Assembly (NCBI RefSeq): GCF_030767025.1
Contig: NZ_JASITE010000005.1
Coordinates: 1-64,000, forward strand
From: Nocardia sp. CC227C
GTDB lineage: Bacteria > Actinomycetota > Actinomycetes > Mycobacteriales > Mycobacteriaceae
Length of the DNA: 64,000 nt
Reading direction: 5' to 3'
Under the pieces are notes generated by a model that did no database searches, was not told where the DNA came from, and saw only the letters and a list, made by a program, of their open reading frames with translations. This document shows positions 18,631 through 27,693 of this stretch, one piece after another. Position numbers and translations under genes: made by a program. Numbering within the stretch: the stretch's first letter is position 1; each line of letters opens with the position of its first letter.

Positions 18631-19146
18631 CTACCGATCCGGCAGCGGACACGCCTTCCAGGCACCATCCTCACGCACCAGATCGAAGGTCTTCTCCTCT
18701 TCCGAACCGAGAACCATCGCACGAACTCGGGCGGTGGCCGAATCACCGGTGATCCTGATGCGGTCGACACTCAGCACATCGGGTCGGTACACCGTGATAT
18801 CGGTCTTGCGGAGCCCCCGGTACGTGTCGCGGTACGCGGTGCACGTCACCGCCACGAAAGCCGGATCATCGACGGTGGTGATCTGCAGGAAGCGCCGCAG
18901 GGTCGATTCGATCTGCGCCACATCCTGTTCCGTTGCCTCCGGCTCGCGGGTGCCCGCACCGGTCAGGTTGACCGCGACCGCGGCCACGGTGAGGAAGACG
19001 ACCACGGCGGATCCGATCAGGATCAGCACAGCTGCCCTGCTCGGCGGCGGCTGTGTCGGAGGCGGAGGAGACGGCGATGGTGGCGGTTGCATGTAGTAGC
19101 CCCAGCCATCGACATAGACCGGTTCTGGTTGCGGACCCGTGGTCAT
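18631..19146 (-). CDS. single-pass membrane protein with Pro-rich head
   Basis: A 171-residue protein. ATG 19146 is chosen because GGAAGGGG lies 5 bases upstream. Residues 1-35 are Pro/Ser-rich and contain Tyr/Gly motifs ('[14 protein letters not shown]'); residues ~37-60 are one membrane helix; residues 65-171 form an exported or periplasmic domain ('[20 protein letters not shown]') reminiscent of the Mce-associated / SnoaL-like (NTF2) folds often seen in actinobacterial lipoprotein-like proteins. I cannot name the family with certainty. It converges with comEC (9-base gap) and is divergent from holA, so holA's promoter lies in 19147-19236. Confidence 0.7.
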   Translation of the reverse strand: MTTGPQPEPVYVDGWGYYMQPPPSPSPPPPTQPPPSRAAVLILIGSAVVVFLTVAAVAVNLTGAGTREPEATEQDVAQIESTLRRFLQITTVDDPAFVAVTCTAYRDTYRGLRKTDITVYRPDVLSVDRIRITGDSATARVRAMVLGSEEEKTFDLVREDGAWKACPLPDR

Positions 19147-19236
19147 CGGTCCCCTTCCGTTCGCCGAAACGGACAGCAAGATCGTACCCCCGCCCGGCGG
19201 GACGGGCTGTCGGTGCGGACTCGTAGGATCGGCTGC

Positions 19237-20211
19237 GTGACCGAACGCCCCGCGCCTCTGCATCTCGTGCTCGGTGAAGAAGAGCTGCTCATCGAGCGGG
19301 CCGTCTCCGCGATCGTCGGGCAGGCTCGGGCGGTGACCGGTGATCCGGATGCCATGCCGGTGGATCGGATGCGGGCGGGGGACGCCGGTACGGCGGAACT
19401 GGCGGAGATGCTGAGTCCATCGCTGTTCGCCGAGGACCGGGTGATCGTGCTGGAGTCGGCGGCCGAGGCGGGCAAGGACGCGGTCGGGGTGATCCAGGCG
19501 GCCGCCGCCGCGCCGCCCGACGGCGTGGTGCTGGTGGTGCTGCACACCGGGGGCGGGCGGGCCAAGGCGCTCGCGCCCGCGCTGCAGAAAGCGGGTGCGG
19601 TGGTGCACAACTGCGCCAAGCTCACCAAGGCGAACGAGCGCGCCGAGTTCGTGCGCAACGAATTCCGCGGCGCCGGAGTGCGGGCATCCGCCGACGTGGT
19701 GCAGACGCTGCTGGAGGCCGTGGGGTCGGATCTGCGCGAACTGGCCGCCGCCTGCTCCCAGCTGGCCGCCGACACCGGCGGCAAGATCGATATCGCGGCG
19801 GTGCGGCGCTACTACTCGGGCAGAGCGGAGGTCTCCGGCTTCGACGTCGCCGAACTCGCGGTCTCCGGCAACCGCCCGGCCGCCATGGAGGCACTGCGCT
19901 GGGCCACCGACCGCGGCGTCCCGGCGGTGCTGCTGGCCGACGCCCTCGCTGATTCGGTCCACACCATTGCCCGGGTCGGCTCCGCCGGCCTGCGCGCCGA
20001 CCCCTTCAAAATCGCCCCGGAACTCGGCATGCCGCCCTGGAAGGTGAAGAAGGCCCAAGCCCAGGCCCGCGGCTGGACCCCCGCCACCATCGGCGACGCC
20101 CTCCAGGTGGTCGCCGCCCTCAACGCCGACGTCAAAGGCGGCGCGGCCGACACGAACTACGCCCTCGAACACGCCCTCGCCCGCATCCTCGACCTACGCG
20201 AGCACGCCTGA
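19237..20211 (+). CDS. holA: DNA polymerase III subunit delta
   Basis: A 324-residue delta subunit of the clamp loader, which opens the beta clamp. It begins '[20 protein letters not shown]' (GTG 19237), a typical HolA start, followed by '[20 protein letters not shown]', the middle lid-like domain ('[20 protein letters not shown]') and the C-terminal helical collar ('[18 protein letters not shown]'). In-frame codons upstream are rejected because family members begin with this segment. It is separately transcribed from comEC because the membrane protein gene lies between them in the opposite orientation. Confidence 0.93.
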   Translation: MTERPAPLHLVLGEEELLIERAVSAIVGQARAVTGDPDAMPVDRMRAGDAGTAELAEMLSPSLFAEDRVIVLESAAEAGKDAVGVIQAAAAAPPDGVVLVVLHTGGGRAKALAPALQKAGAVVHNCAKLTKANERAEFVRNEFRGAGVRASADVVQTLLEAVGSDLRELAAACSQLAADTGGKIDIAAVRRYYSGRAEVSGFDVAELAVSGNRPAAMEALRWATDRGVPAVLLADALADSVHTIARVGSAGLRADPFKIAPELGMPPWKVKKAQAQARGWTPATIGDALQVVAALNADVKGGAADTNYALEHALARILDLREHA

Positions 20212-20361
20212 CCGGATACTTCCACGGCCCGGAAACCCTACTCGGCCTACGACAGCCGCCCTCTGACCACCGACATCATCGCCTCGTACACCGGCGATCA
20301 GGATGCGTCCGCAGGCGCGCAGTCGATGCAGTATCGGATTGTCGGACATCGCCGACACCGT

Positions 20362-20745
20362 TCAGGCGGCCGTATCGCGCACGGTCGGTGGAAAAGCCAT
20401 GGGTGAGGTGCCCGTCATGTCCACCGCGATGCCGGTCGGGTTCGGGCGGGTGGTGGCGAAGTCGGTCAGGCGCTGGCCGCTGAGGGTTTGGTAGGCGTGG
20501 GGTGAGTCCGGGGTCGGGGTGTCGCGGGCGGCCAGCCATCGGGCGTACTCCTCGGTGTCGGTGAAGGCGCAGATCCAGTCGACGCCGCCGTAGGTGGAGG
20601 TGGTGATGCGGCGGTCGGGGGTGAGGGGGAGCAGGAGGATGGCGTCGCGGAAGGTTTGGCGCAGGGCGGTCGGGTTGCCGAAGCCGGCGTAGAAGGCGGC
20701 GACTTCCGCGCGGAAGGCGGGGGTGGTCGGGCCCAGGTCGATCAT
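20362..20745 (-). CDS. hypothetical protein, SseB-like
   Basis: A 127-residue soluble protein with 'TFRDAILLLPLTPDRRITTS', 'WICAFTDTEEYARWLAARD' and an aromatic/Pro-rich end. This pattern (a hydrophobic strand, a 'G.....FTD.EEY..W' turn) resembles the SseB N-terminal-like family common as orphan proteins in actinobacteria; the match is by eye only. The ATG 20745 follows AGGGGA and lies 18 bases beyond the YjbR gene, so it is probably the last gene of the moxR-VWA operon. Confidence 0.55.
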   Translation of the reverse strand: MIDLGPTTPAFRAEVAAFYAGFGNPTALRQTFRDAILLLPLTPDRRITTSTYGGVDWICAFTDTEEYARWLAARDTPTPDSPHAYQTLSGQRLTDFATTRPNPTGIAVDMTGTSPMAFPPTVRDTAA

Positions 20746-20763
20746 GGCGGTCCCCTGTTCCGA

Positions 20764-21099
20764 TCAGCGGGCCGGGCGTTGGGATTTGGGCAGTTTGCCG
20801 ACGATGGCGTCGTAGGAGCCGTCGACGAGTTCGCGTACCTCGTCCTCGGGCACCTTGCCGACGAAACTCACGCTGTTCCAGCCGTAACGGCCGATGTAGG
20901 CCGACGCCGACACGTCGTCGGGGTACACGCGCACCAGTTCGTCGGCCTCCTCGCGGTTGCGGCCGCATTTGAGCGTGAGGGAGGTGTCGCCGAAGAAGGC
21001 GAAGATCTTGTCGCCGACCTTGGCGACCACGTCGCCTTCCCACGGTTCGTCCTGCCAGGCACCGGGTTTGGCGAGGCAGTAGGCGAGCCATTCGTCCAT
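20764..21099 (-). CDS. MmcQ/YjbR family protein
   Basis: A 111-residue YjbR/MmcQ protein, a small double-wing DNA-binding-like fold of unknown biochemical role. 'CLAKPGAWQDEPWEGDVVAK', 'KIFAFFGDTSLTLKCGRNRE' and 'GWNSVSFVGKVPEDEVRELV' are family segments. The start ATG 21099 has AGGAGG 7 bases upstream, so the longer in-frame extension to 21162 is rejected. It lies 8 bases after the VWA gene. A second YjbR-type protein occurs at 49367-49789. Confidence 0.85.
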   Translation of the reverse strand: MDEWLAYCLAKPGAWQDEPWEGDVVAKVGDKIFAFFGDTSLTLKCGRNREEADELVRVYPDDVSASAYIGRYGWNSVSFVGKVPEDEVRELVDGSYDAIVGKLPKSQRPAR

Positions 21100-21107
21100 C
21101 GCTCCTC

Positions 21108-22622
21108 CTATATCGGCAGCAGGCGGCCGACCACGGCGGTCAGCTGTCGGGCATTGCGGCATTCGTGCATCTCGACGATCTCGGCGTACTTCTTCGCCGC
21201 GGAATCACCGGTGCCCCACATCTTCTCGGCTTCGGGATTGAGCCAGTAGGAGTGTTTGGCGGTGGCGGCGAGCCGGCTCAGCACCGCCAGTTCCGGGTCG
21301 CGGTAGTTGGTGCGGGCGTCGCCGAGGACGAGCAGGGAGCTGCGGCTGGTGACCGCGTCGGGGAAGTCGTCGGCGAAACCACGCAGGGCCGAACCGTAGT
21401 CGGAATGGCCCTCGATGCCGACCACCCGGGTCTCGGTGAAGATGCGCTTGGTGATCTGGTCGAGCGGGGTGACCTGGTCGAACAGTCCGGTGACCTCGTC
21501 CACGCGGTCGACGAACGCGAAAATCCGCACCCGCGAGAATTGTTCGCGCAGCGCATTCACCAACACCATGGTGAAGCTGGAGAATCCGGCCACCGAACCC
21601 GAGATATCGCACAGCAGTACGAGATCTGGGCGGCCGGGGCGAGGCTTGCGGGTGACCAGGTCGATCGGCACCCCGCCGGTGGACATGGACTTGCGCAGCG
21701 TCTTGCGCAGATCGATCTCCCCGCGCCGCGCCCGTCGGCGACGGGATGCCAAGCGGGAGGCCAGCACTCGCGCCAACCGCTGCGAGCTGCGGCGCAGTTC
21801 GGCCAGTTCGTTCTCGGAGAGCCGCAGGAAGTCGGCGTCCTCGGCCTGGCGCTGCACACCATAGGTGGCGACCCGCTCGCGGCCCAGCCGTTCGGCGACA
21901 CGGCGACGGGTCTCGGCCTCCACGGTGCCGCGAAAAGCCTTGACCCGCTGGCGGGCCGCGCGGCGCGCGACCTCGTTGCCGAACTCCGACGGCGCGGCAT
22001 CGGAGTCCATGCCCGCGGCCAGCCCCGCCAGCAGCTTGCTCACCAGCAGTTCCGGCTGGAGATCCTTCAGCGCCTGATAGGCGGAGAACGACGGCCCCGA
22101 GGCGGACTGGTACTGCCCCAACTCCTCGACCAGCTGCGCGGCCAACAGCTGCAACCGCTGCGCCCGCTCGCCCGACGGATCCTGGGCCAGCAACTCCCCC
22201 AACATCTTCCGCAGCGCGATGATGTCCACCGAACCGTCGGCCCGGTGCGGGATCTCGATGTCCTCGGCCCCGACCCGCTCCCCCAGCGCGGCCGGGAACC
22301 ACAGGTCGAACAGCCCGTCGAAGGTGGTGCGCTGGGTGGTGCGGCGCAGCAGCGCGCACGCCAACCCCTCGCGCAGCACCTCGCGATCCATGAGATCCAG
22401 CACGGTGACCACCCGTCCGGCGTCCACGGTCTCGGACGGTCCGACCGGAATGCCCCTGGCGCGCAAGGCTTCCACGAAGCCGACCAGATGGCCCGACAGG
22501 CCGTGCGGCGCGGTCGGCCCGAGTTCGGCCTGCCCGCGCGCGCCGGGGGCCGAACCGCCGCTCACCGCGCGCTTGGCGGCCGAGACCAGCGCCCGCGGAT
22601 TGTTGGGTACGCCGCCGAGCAT
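21108..22622 (-). CDS. VWA-domain protein (CoxE-like)
   Basis: A 504-residue protein with a C-terminal von Willebrand A domain (~320-490) whose metal-binding motif is 'LLCDISGSVAGFSSFTMVL' (DxSxS). The N-terminal part is helical and Arg-rich, as in CoxE-type partners of MoxR ATPases. It starts 4 bases after the moxR stop and is surely co-translated. MoxR/VWA pairs work as chaperone systems that insert metals or remodel enzyme complexes; the client is unknown here. Rv2425c of M. tuberculosis is in the same place. Confidence 0.9.
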   Translation of the reverse strand: MLGGVPNNPRALVSAAKRAVSGGSAPGARGQAELGPTAPHGLSGHLVGFVEALRARGIPVGPSETVDAGRVVTVLDLMDREVLREGLACALLRRTTQRTTFDGLFDLWFPAALGERVGAEDIEIPHRADGSVDIIALRKMLGELLAQDPSGERAQRLQLLAAQLVEELGQYQSASGPSFSAYQALKDLQPELLVSKLLAGLAAGMDSDAAPSEFGNEVARRAARQRVKAFRGTVEAETRRRVAERLGRERVATYGVQRQAEDADFLRLSENELAELRRSSQRLARVLASRLASRRRRARRGEIDLRKTLRKSMSTGGVPIDLVTRKPRPGRPDLVLLCDISGSVAGFSSFTMVLVNALREQFSRVRIFAFVDRVDEVTGLFDQVTPLDQITKRIFTETRVVGIEGHSDYGSALRGFADDFPDAVTSRSSLLVLGDARTNYRDPELAVLSRLAATAKHSYWLNPEAEKMWGTGDSAAKKYAEIVEMHECRNARQLTAVVGRLLPI

Positions 22623-22626
22623 GACG

Positions 22627-23511
22627 TCACGCCAGCTTCAGCTCATTGAGGGCACGCAGGTGGTCGGCCTGGTGTTTGAGCACCACGCCGAGGGTGGCGC
22701 GCACCGTCTTCTCGTCCAGATCCCTGGCTCCGAGGGCGAGCAGGGTGCGCGCCCAGTCGATGGATTCGGCCACCGACGGCAACTTCTTCAACTGCATGCC
22801 GCGCAGTACGTGCACGATCCGCACCAGCTGCGCCGCCACCGCGGGCTTCAGCTCGGGTACCCGGCTGGCCAGGATGCGCCGCTCCAAGTCCTCGTCGGGG
22901 AAGTCGATGTGCAGGTACAGGCAGCGGCGTTTCAGCGCCTCGGAGAGCTCGCGGGTGGCATTGGAGGTGAGCACCACGAACGGGCGGCGGGCGGCGGTGA
23001 TGGTGCCCAATTCCGGGACCGTGACCGAGAAGTCGCTCAGCACCTCGAGCAGCAGCCCTTCGATCTCGACATCGGCCTTGTCGGTCTCGTCGATGAGCAG
23101 CACCGTCGGATCGGCGCGCCGGATGGCGGTCAGCAGCGGCCGGGAGAGCAGGAACTCCTCGGTGAAGACGTCGGCTTTGGTTTCGGCCCAGTCGTTTTCC
23201 GAGGACGCCTGGATGCGCAGGATCTGCTTGGCGTGATTCCACTCGTACAGCGCCCGCGATTCGTCGACGCCCTCGTAGCACTGCAACCGCACCAGTTCGG
23301 CCCCGGCGACCTCGGCCACGGCCTTGGACAGCTCGGTCTTGCCGACGCCGGCCGGTCCCTCGATGAGCAGCGGCTTGCCGAGCCGGTCGGCGAGGAATAC
23401 CGACGTGGCGGTGCCCTTGTCGGCCAGGTAGCCGGTCCGGGCGAGACGCTCGATCACATCGTCGACCGACGAGAAGATCGGCTCCTGGGTGGGAGTGGAT
23501 GTCGGAGCCAA
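22627..23511 (-). CDS. MoxR-family AAA+ ATPase
   Basis: A 294-residue AAA+ ATPase with Walker A 'IEGPAGVGKTELSKA', Walker B 'TVLLIDETDKADVEIE', sensor 1 'FVVLTSNATRELSEALKRRC'. I place the start at TTG 23511 because AGGAAGG lies 9 bases upstream and the resulting length fits the mycobacterial Rv2426c protein (~291 residues); a GTG at 23547 would fall inside a perfect palindrome. It heads the moxR-VWA-YjbR-SseB-like operon. Its 5' flank holds an elaborate inverted repeat (23535-23570). Confidence 0.92.
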   Translation of the reverse strand: MAPTSTPTQEPIFSSVDDVIERLARTGYLADKGTATSVFLADRLGKPLLIEGPAGVGKTELSKAVAEVAGAELVRLQCYEGVDESRALYEWNHAKQILRIQASSENDWAETKADVFTEEFLLSRPLLTAIRRADPTVLLIDETDKADVEIEGLLLEVLSDFSVTVPELGTITAARRPFVVLTSNATRELSEALKRRCLYLHIDFPDEDLERRILASRVPELKPAVAAQLVRIVHVLRGMQLKKLPSVAESIDWARTLLALGARDLDEKTVRATLGVVLKHQADHLRALNELKLA

Positions 23512-23534
23512 GGGTGCTGTCCTTCCTGGAGGGG

Positions 23535-23570
23535 CGGATGGGTACACCGTACGGTGTACAAACCCATCCG
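23535..23570. promoter_or_regulatory. nested palindrome between proA and moxR
   Basis: An 18-base perfect palindrome GTACACCGTACGGTGTAC (23542-23559) is flanked by a further inverted repeat CGGATGGGT (23535-23543) / ACCCATCCG (23562-23570). Together they fold into a 16-bp hairpin with a 4-base bulge and no loop-closing spacer. The core has the length and symmetry of a TetR-type operator. It lies 11 bases beyond the proA stop and 24 bases before the moxR TTG, so it could end proA transcription or control moxR. There is no T-tract. Confidence 0.55.
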
Positions 23571-23581
23571 CACCAGTTGTA

Positions 23582-24850
23582 CTACACGGGCCGAATCTGC
23601 CCGTCGCCCCACACGATCCACTTGGTGGAGGTCAGTTCCGGCAGGCCCATGGGGCCGCGAGCGTGCAGCTTCTGGGTGGAGATGCCGATCTCCGCGCCGA
23701 AGCCGAACTGCTCACCGTCGGTGAAGGCGGTGGAGGCGTTCACCATGACGGCGGCGGCGTCCACCCGGTTGGTGAATTCGCGGGCGGCCCGCAGGTCACC
23801 GGTCACGATGGCCTCGGTATGGCCCGTGCCCCAGTGGTTGATGTGCTCGACGGCCGCGTCCAGGTCGTCGACCACCTTCAGGGCGATGTCCAGGGAGAGG
23901 TATTCGTCGGCCCAGTCGGTGTCGGTGGCGGGCACCAGGCCGGGCAGGTCGCCGTGGATGGTGACGCCCGCGCCCTCCAGCGCCTGGATCAGGCGCGGTA
24001 CCGCGGTATCGGCGATGGCGGCGTCGACGAGCACCGTCTCGGCGGTGTTGCACACGCTCGGGCGGCGGGTCTTGGCATTGAGCAGGATCGATTCCGCCAT
24101 GGCGAGATCGGCGTCCCGGTGCACGTACACGTGGCAGTTCCCGGTGCCGGTCTCGATGGTCGGCACCTGTGCGTCGCGCACCACGGCATTGATGAGTCCC
24201 GCACCGCCGCGCGGGATCACCACGTCCACCAGCCCGCGCGCCTGGATCAGGTGCGTGACGCTGGAACGGTCCTCGGCGGGCAGCAGTTGCACCGCGTCCG
24301 ACGGGAGTCCCTGTGCGGCAAGGGCTTCGCGCAATACCTCGACCAGGGCGGTATTGGAGCGCACGGCGGAGGAGGAACCGCGCAGCAGGGCGGCATTGCC
24401 CGACTTGAGGGTGAGCCCGAAGGCGTCGACCGTGACATTGGGCCGCGCCTCGTACACCATGCCGACCACGCCGAGCGGCACCCGCACCTGCCGCAGCTCC
24501 AAGCCGTTGGGCAGGGTGGACCCGCGCACCACGTCGCCGATCGGGTCCGGCAGGCCCGCGACCTGCCGCAGGCCGGAGGCGATGCCGTCGACGCGGGCCG
24601 CGGTCAGCCGCAGCCGGTCCAGCTGCGCCTCGGCCGTGCCGCCCGCCGCGGCGATCTCGATATCCTCGCCGTTGGCGGCGAGCAGCCGGTCCTCGGCGGC
24701 GAGCAGCGCGTCGGCGGCGGCGTGCAGTGCCTCGTTCTTGCGTGCGGTGGTGAGCTGTGCGAGCGTGCGCGAGGCCACCCGGGCCCGGCGCGCCGCCTCG
24801 TGCACCACCTCGCGGACGTTGTCCAGGTCGGCGGCAGTTCCTGCTGTCAT
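23582..24850 (-). CDS. proA: gamma-glutamyl phosphate reductase
   Basis: A 422-residue aldehyde-dehydrogenase-fold enzyme that reduces gamma-glutamyl phosphate to glutamate semialdehyde with NADPH, the second step of proline synthesis. '[20 protein letters not shown]' carries the catalytic Cys, and '[16 protein letters not shown]' and '[20 protein letters not shown]' are typical. Length is normal. Start ATG 24850. It is divergent from an MFS gene, and it is followed by the palindrome before moxR. Rv2427c is the M. tuberculosis equivalent in the same neighbourhood. Confidence 0.97.
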   Translation of the reverse strand: MTAGTAADLDNVREVVHEAARRARVASRTLAQLTTARKNEALHAAADALLAAEDRLLAANGEDIEIAAAGGTAEAQLDRLRLTAARVDGIASGLRQVAGLPDPIGDVVRGSTLPNGLELRQVRVPLGVVGMVYEARPNVTVDAFGLTLKSGNAALLRGSSSAVRSNTALVEVLREALAAQGLPSDAVQLLPAEDRSSVTHLIQARGLVDVVIPRGGAGLINAVVRDAQVPTIETGTGNCHVYVHRDADLAMAESILLNAKTRRPSVCNTAETVLVDAAIADTAVPRLIQALEGAGVTIHGDLPGLVPATDTDWADEYLSLDIALKVVDDLDAAVEHINHWGTGHTEAIVTGDLRAAREFTNRVDAAAVMVNASTAFTDGEQFGFGAEIGISTQKLHARGPMGLPELTSTKWIVWGDGQIRPV

Positions 24851-24912
24851 GGGTACAGCCTAGGCGGCCCGACCACTCGGCATTCGTCGGTGGCCGCCAT
24901 TACGGTGTGCTC

Positions 24913-26430
24913 ATGGCCGCGAGCATTCGGATGTCGTCGGGGACGGGTCGCTGGACACTGCTGGCGACGGTGCTCGGGTCGGGGATGGCCATGCTCGACG
25001 CCACGGTCGTGAACGTGGCGCTGCCGAAGATCGCCGCGGAGTTCGGCTCGTCCATGGCGGGTTTGCAGTGGACGGTCAATGCCTACACGCTGACGTTGGC
25101 GGGCCTGATCCTGCTGGGCGGATCGCTCGGGGACCGCTTCGGGCGCAAGAAGGTGTTCCTCATCGGCGTGGTGTGGTTCGCCATCGCGTCGGCGCTGTGC
25201 GGTGCGGCGCAGGATATTTCGATGCTCATCGCGGCGCGGGCGCTACAGGGCGTGGGCGGGGCGCTGCTGACGCCCGGATCGCTGGCGATCATCCAGGCGT
25301 CGTTCGCGCGGGAGGATCGGGCCAAGGCGGTCGGCGCGTGGTCCGGCTTGGGCGGCGTGGCCGGCGCCATCGGACCGTTCCTGGGCGGCTGGCTGGTGGA
25401 CGTCGCGGGCTGGCGGTGGGTGTTCCTGCTGAATCTGCCCCTGGCCGCCGTGGTGATCGCGGTGACGCTGCGGCACGTTCCGGAGACCTTCGACGAGGAG
25501 GCCACCGGCAAGTTCGACATTCTCGGCGCGGTGCTGGCGGCGCTGAGCCTGGCCGGAATCACCTACGCGCTCACCGAGGCTCCCGACGCGGCGGGGAATG
25601 CGGGGCTGGTGCTCACCGCCGGCGTGGCCGGGGTCGCCGCCGCCGTCGCCTTCATCGTGGTGGAGCGCCGCCGCACCGGACGCCGCGCGCAGCCGCGCGC
25701 CATGCTGCCGGTGGACCTCTTCAAGTCCCGGCAGTTCACCTCCATCAACCTGGTCACCTTCGTCATGTACGGGGCCATGGGCGTGGTGTTCTTCCTGCTG
25801 GTGCTCACCCTGCAGGTGGTGGCGGGCTTCGATCCGATCGCGGCGGGCACGGCCATGCTGCCGGTCACCGTGCTCATGCTGCTGCTGTCGGCGCGGGCCG
25901 GGGCCCTCGCGCAGCGGATCGGGCCGCGCATTCCGATCACGGTCGGCGTGCTGCTCGCGGCGGCGGGCATGCTGCTCATGACCCGGATCGGACCGGACAC
26001 CTCCTACCTGTGGGACGTGGTGCCCGCCGCGCTGGTGTTCGGCCTCGGGCTGTCGCTGGCCGTGGCTCCGCTCACCGCGACCGTGCTGGCGGCGGCGTCC
26101 GAACGCCACGCGGGCATCGCCAGTGGTGTGAACAATGCCGTGGCCCGCGCGGCCGGTCTGCTCGCGGTGGCCGCCATTCCGCCGCTGGCGGGGCTCACCG
26201 GCGACGCCTACAACGATCCGTCGACCTTCGCGAGCGGCTTCCGGGTGGCACTGCTGATCTGCGTGGCGCTCATGCTCGGGGCCGCCGTCGTCACCTTCAC
26301 CACCGTCCGCGACGATACGCTGAGCACGGCCGCGCCCGACGCCGAACCGGAGTGCAAGGTGCACTGCGCCGTGACCGGGCCGCCGCTGGAGCCGATCGAG
26401 CACGGCTCGCATCCGCGTTCGCGCGGCTGA
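24913..26430 (+). CDS. MFS multidrug exporter, DHA2 (14-helix) family
   Basis: A 505-residue transporter of the EmrB/QacA type with about 14 membrane helices. Motif A is 'GGSLGDRFGRKKVFLIG'; motif C is 'GLGGVAGAIGPFLGGWLVD'; 'DATVVNVALPKIAAEF' is the family start. It should expel hydrophobic compounds by proton antiport. ATG 24913 is chosen; a GTG at 24907 would add two residues. The ~40-residue cytoplasmic tail contains two Cys residues (ECKVHCAV). No regulator is adjacent, so substrate is unknown. Confidence 0.88.
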   Translation: MAASIRMSSGTGRWTLLATVLGSGMAMLDATVVNVALPKIAAEFGSSMAGLQWTVNAYTLTLAGLILLGGSLGDRFGRKKVFLIGVVWFAIASALCGAAQDISMLIAARALQGVGGALLTPGSLAIIQASFAREDRAKAVGAWSGLGGVAGAIGPFLGGWLVDVAGWRWVFLLNLPLAAVVIAVTLRHVPETFDEEATGKFDILGAVLAALSLAGITYALTEAPDAAGNAGLVLTAGVAGVAAAVAFIVVERRRTGRRAQPRAMLPVDLFKSRQFTSINLVTFVMYGAMGVVFFLLVLTLQVVAGFDPIAAGTAMLPVTVLMLLLSARAGALAQRIGPRIPITVGVLLAAAGMLLMTRIGPDTSYLWDVVPAALVFGLGLSLAVAPLTATVLAAASERHAGIASGVNNAVARAAGLLAVAAIPPLAGLTGDAYNDPSTFASGFRVALLICVALMLGAAVVTFTTVRDDTLSTAAPDAEPECKVHCAVTGPPLEPIEHGSHPRSRG

Positions 26431-26497
26431 TTCCGCCGCCTTCCGTGACCGGCATCACCGTGCGCCGGTCGGAATAACCGCGCCCCGCTGCGCCGTT

Positions 26498-26551
26498 CAC
26501 TTGGTTGCCATGTCCACAAATTCTGGATATGGTTGCCACATCCACCAAGTG
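26498..26551 (+). promoter_or_regulatory. sigma70-type promoter with repeat operator for the LLM operon
   Basis: TTGCCA (26505-26510) and TATGGT (26528-26533) are separated by 17 bases, a good housekeeping promoter. The -35 and the region after the -10 each carry the same 15-base element, GGTTGCCATGTCCAC (26503-26517) and GGTTGCCACATCCAC (26531-26545), 28 bases apart. The whole is bounded by inverted CACTTGGT (26498-26505) and ACCAAGTG (26544-26551). A repressor binding both copies would block RNA polymerase. The regulator is not encoded adjacent. Confidence 0.65.
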
Positions 26552-26573
26552 GATGCCACGACGAGGAGGACGC

Positions 26574-27668
26574 GTGCAGTTCGGAATCTTCACGGTCGGT
26601 GACGTCACCACCGACCCGACCACCGGCCGCACCCCCGGCGAGGCCGAGCGCATCAAGGCGATGGTCGCCATCGCACGGAAGGCCGAAGAGGTGGGCCTGG
26701 ACGTGTTCGCGACCGGCGAGCACCACAACCCCCCGTTCGTGCCGTCGTCGCCGACCACCATGCTCGGCTACATCGCGGCGCGCACCGAGAACCTCATCCT
26801 GTCCACCTCGACCACGCTCATCACCACCAACGACCCGGTGAAGATCGCCGAGGACTTCGCCATGCTCCAGCACCTGGCCGACGGTCGCGTCGACCTCATG
26901 CTCGGACGCGGCAACACCGCACCCGTCTACCCCTGGTTCGGCCAGGACATTCGCGACGGCATTCCGCTGGCCATCGAGAACTACCAACTGCTGCACCGGC
27001 TCTGGCGCGAGGACGTGGTGGACTGGCAGGGCCGCTTCCGCGCTCCCCTACAGGGCTTCACCGCCACGCCCCGCCCGCTCGACGGCGTCGCGCCGTTCGT
27101 CTGGCACGGTTCCATCCGCAGCCCGGAGATCGCCGAGCAGGCCGCCTACTACGGCGACGGCTTCTTCGCCAACAACATCTTCTGGCCCAAGGAGCACTTC
27201 CAGCGGCTGATCGGGCTGTACCGTCAGCGCTACGAACACTACGGGCACGGTTCGGCCGATCAGGCCATCGTCGGCCTGGGCGGACAGGTGTTCATGCGCA
27301 AGAACTCCCAGGACGCCATCCGCGAGTTCCGCCCCTACTTCGACAACGCGCCCGTCTACGGCCACGGACCCTCCCTCGAGGACTTCATGGACCAGACGCC
27401 GCTCACCGTGGGCAGCCCGCAGCAGGTCATCGACAAGACGCTGACCTTCCGCGAAGCCTTCGGCGACTACCAGCGACAACTGTTCCTCATCGACCACGCC
27501 GGACTGCCCCTGCGCACCGTGCTGGAGCAGCTGGAGCTACTGGGCGAAGAGGTGATTCCGGTGCTACGCCGGGAATTCGCCGCCGCTCGCCCCTCACACG
27601 TCCCGGACGCGCCCACCCACGCCTCGCTGCTGGCGAAGCGCGCCGCGACCGCCGAAACCGCTCGATAA
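26574..27668 (+). CDS. LLM-class flavin-dependent oxidoreductase
   Basis: A 364-residue luciferase-like monooxygenase. The TIM-barrel pattern is clear: 'MQFGIFTVGDVTTDP', 'EEVGLDVFATGEHHNPPFVP', 'AEDFAMLQHLADGRVDLMLG', 'RGNTAPVYPWFGQD'. Such enzymes use FMNH2 (or F420H2) and oxygen; the substrate cannot be read from sequence. GTG 26574 is the start, with GAGGAGGA 4 bases before. It leads a three-gene operon with YceI and a GNAT-fold protein, behind the repeat-bearing promoter. This LLM-YceI pairing suggests handling of a hydrophobic substrate or a redox stress response, but this is inference. Confidence 0.88.
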   Translation: MQFGIFTVGDVTTDPTTGRTPGEAERIKAMVAIARKAEEVGLDVFATGEHHNPPFVPSSPTTMLGYIAARTENLILSTSTTLITTNDPVKIAEDFAMLQHLADGRVDLMLGRGNTAPVYPWFGQDIRDGIPLAIENYQLLHRLWREDVVDWQGRFRAPLQGFTATPRPLDGVAPFVWHGSIRSPEIAEQAAYYGDGFFANNIFWPKEHFQRLIGLYRQRYEHYGHGSADQAIVGLGGQVFMRKNSQDAIREFRPYFDNAPVYGHGPSLEDFMDQTPLTVGSPQQVIDKTLTFREAFGDYQRQLFLIDHAGLPLRTVLEQLELLGEEVIPVLRREFAAARPSHVPDAPTHASLLAKRAATAETAR

Positions 27669-27693
27669 CGAACAACCACAACGAGGAGAGACC

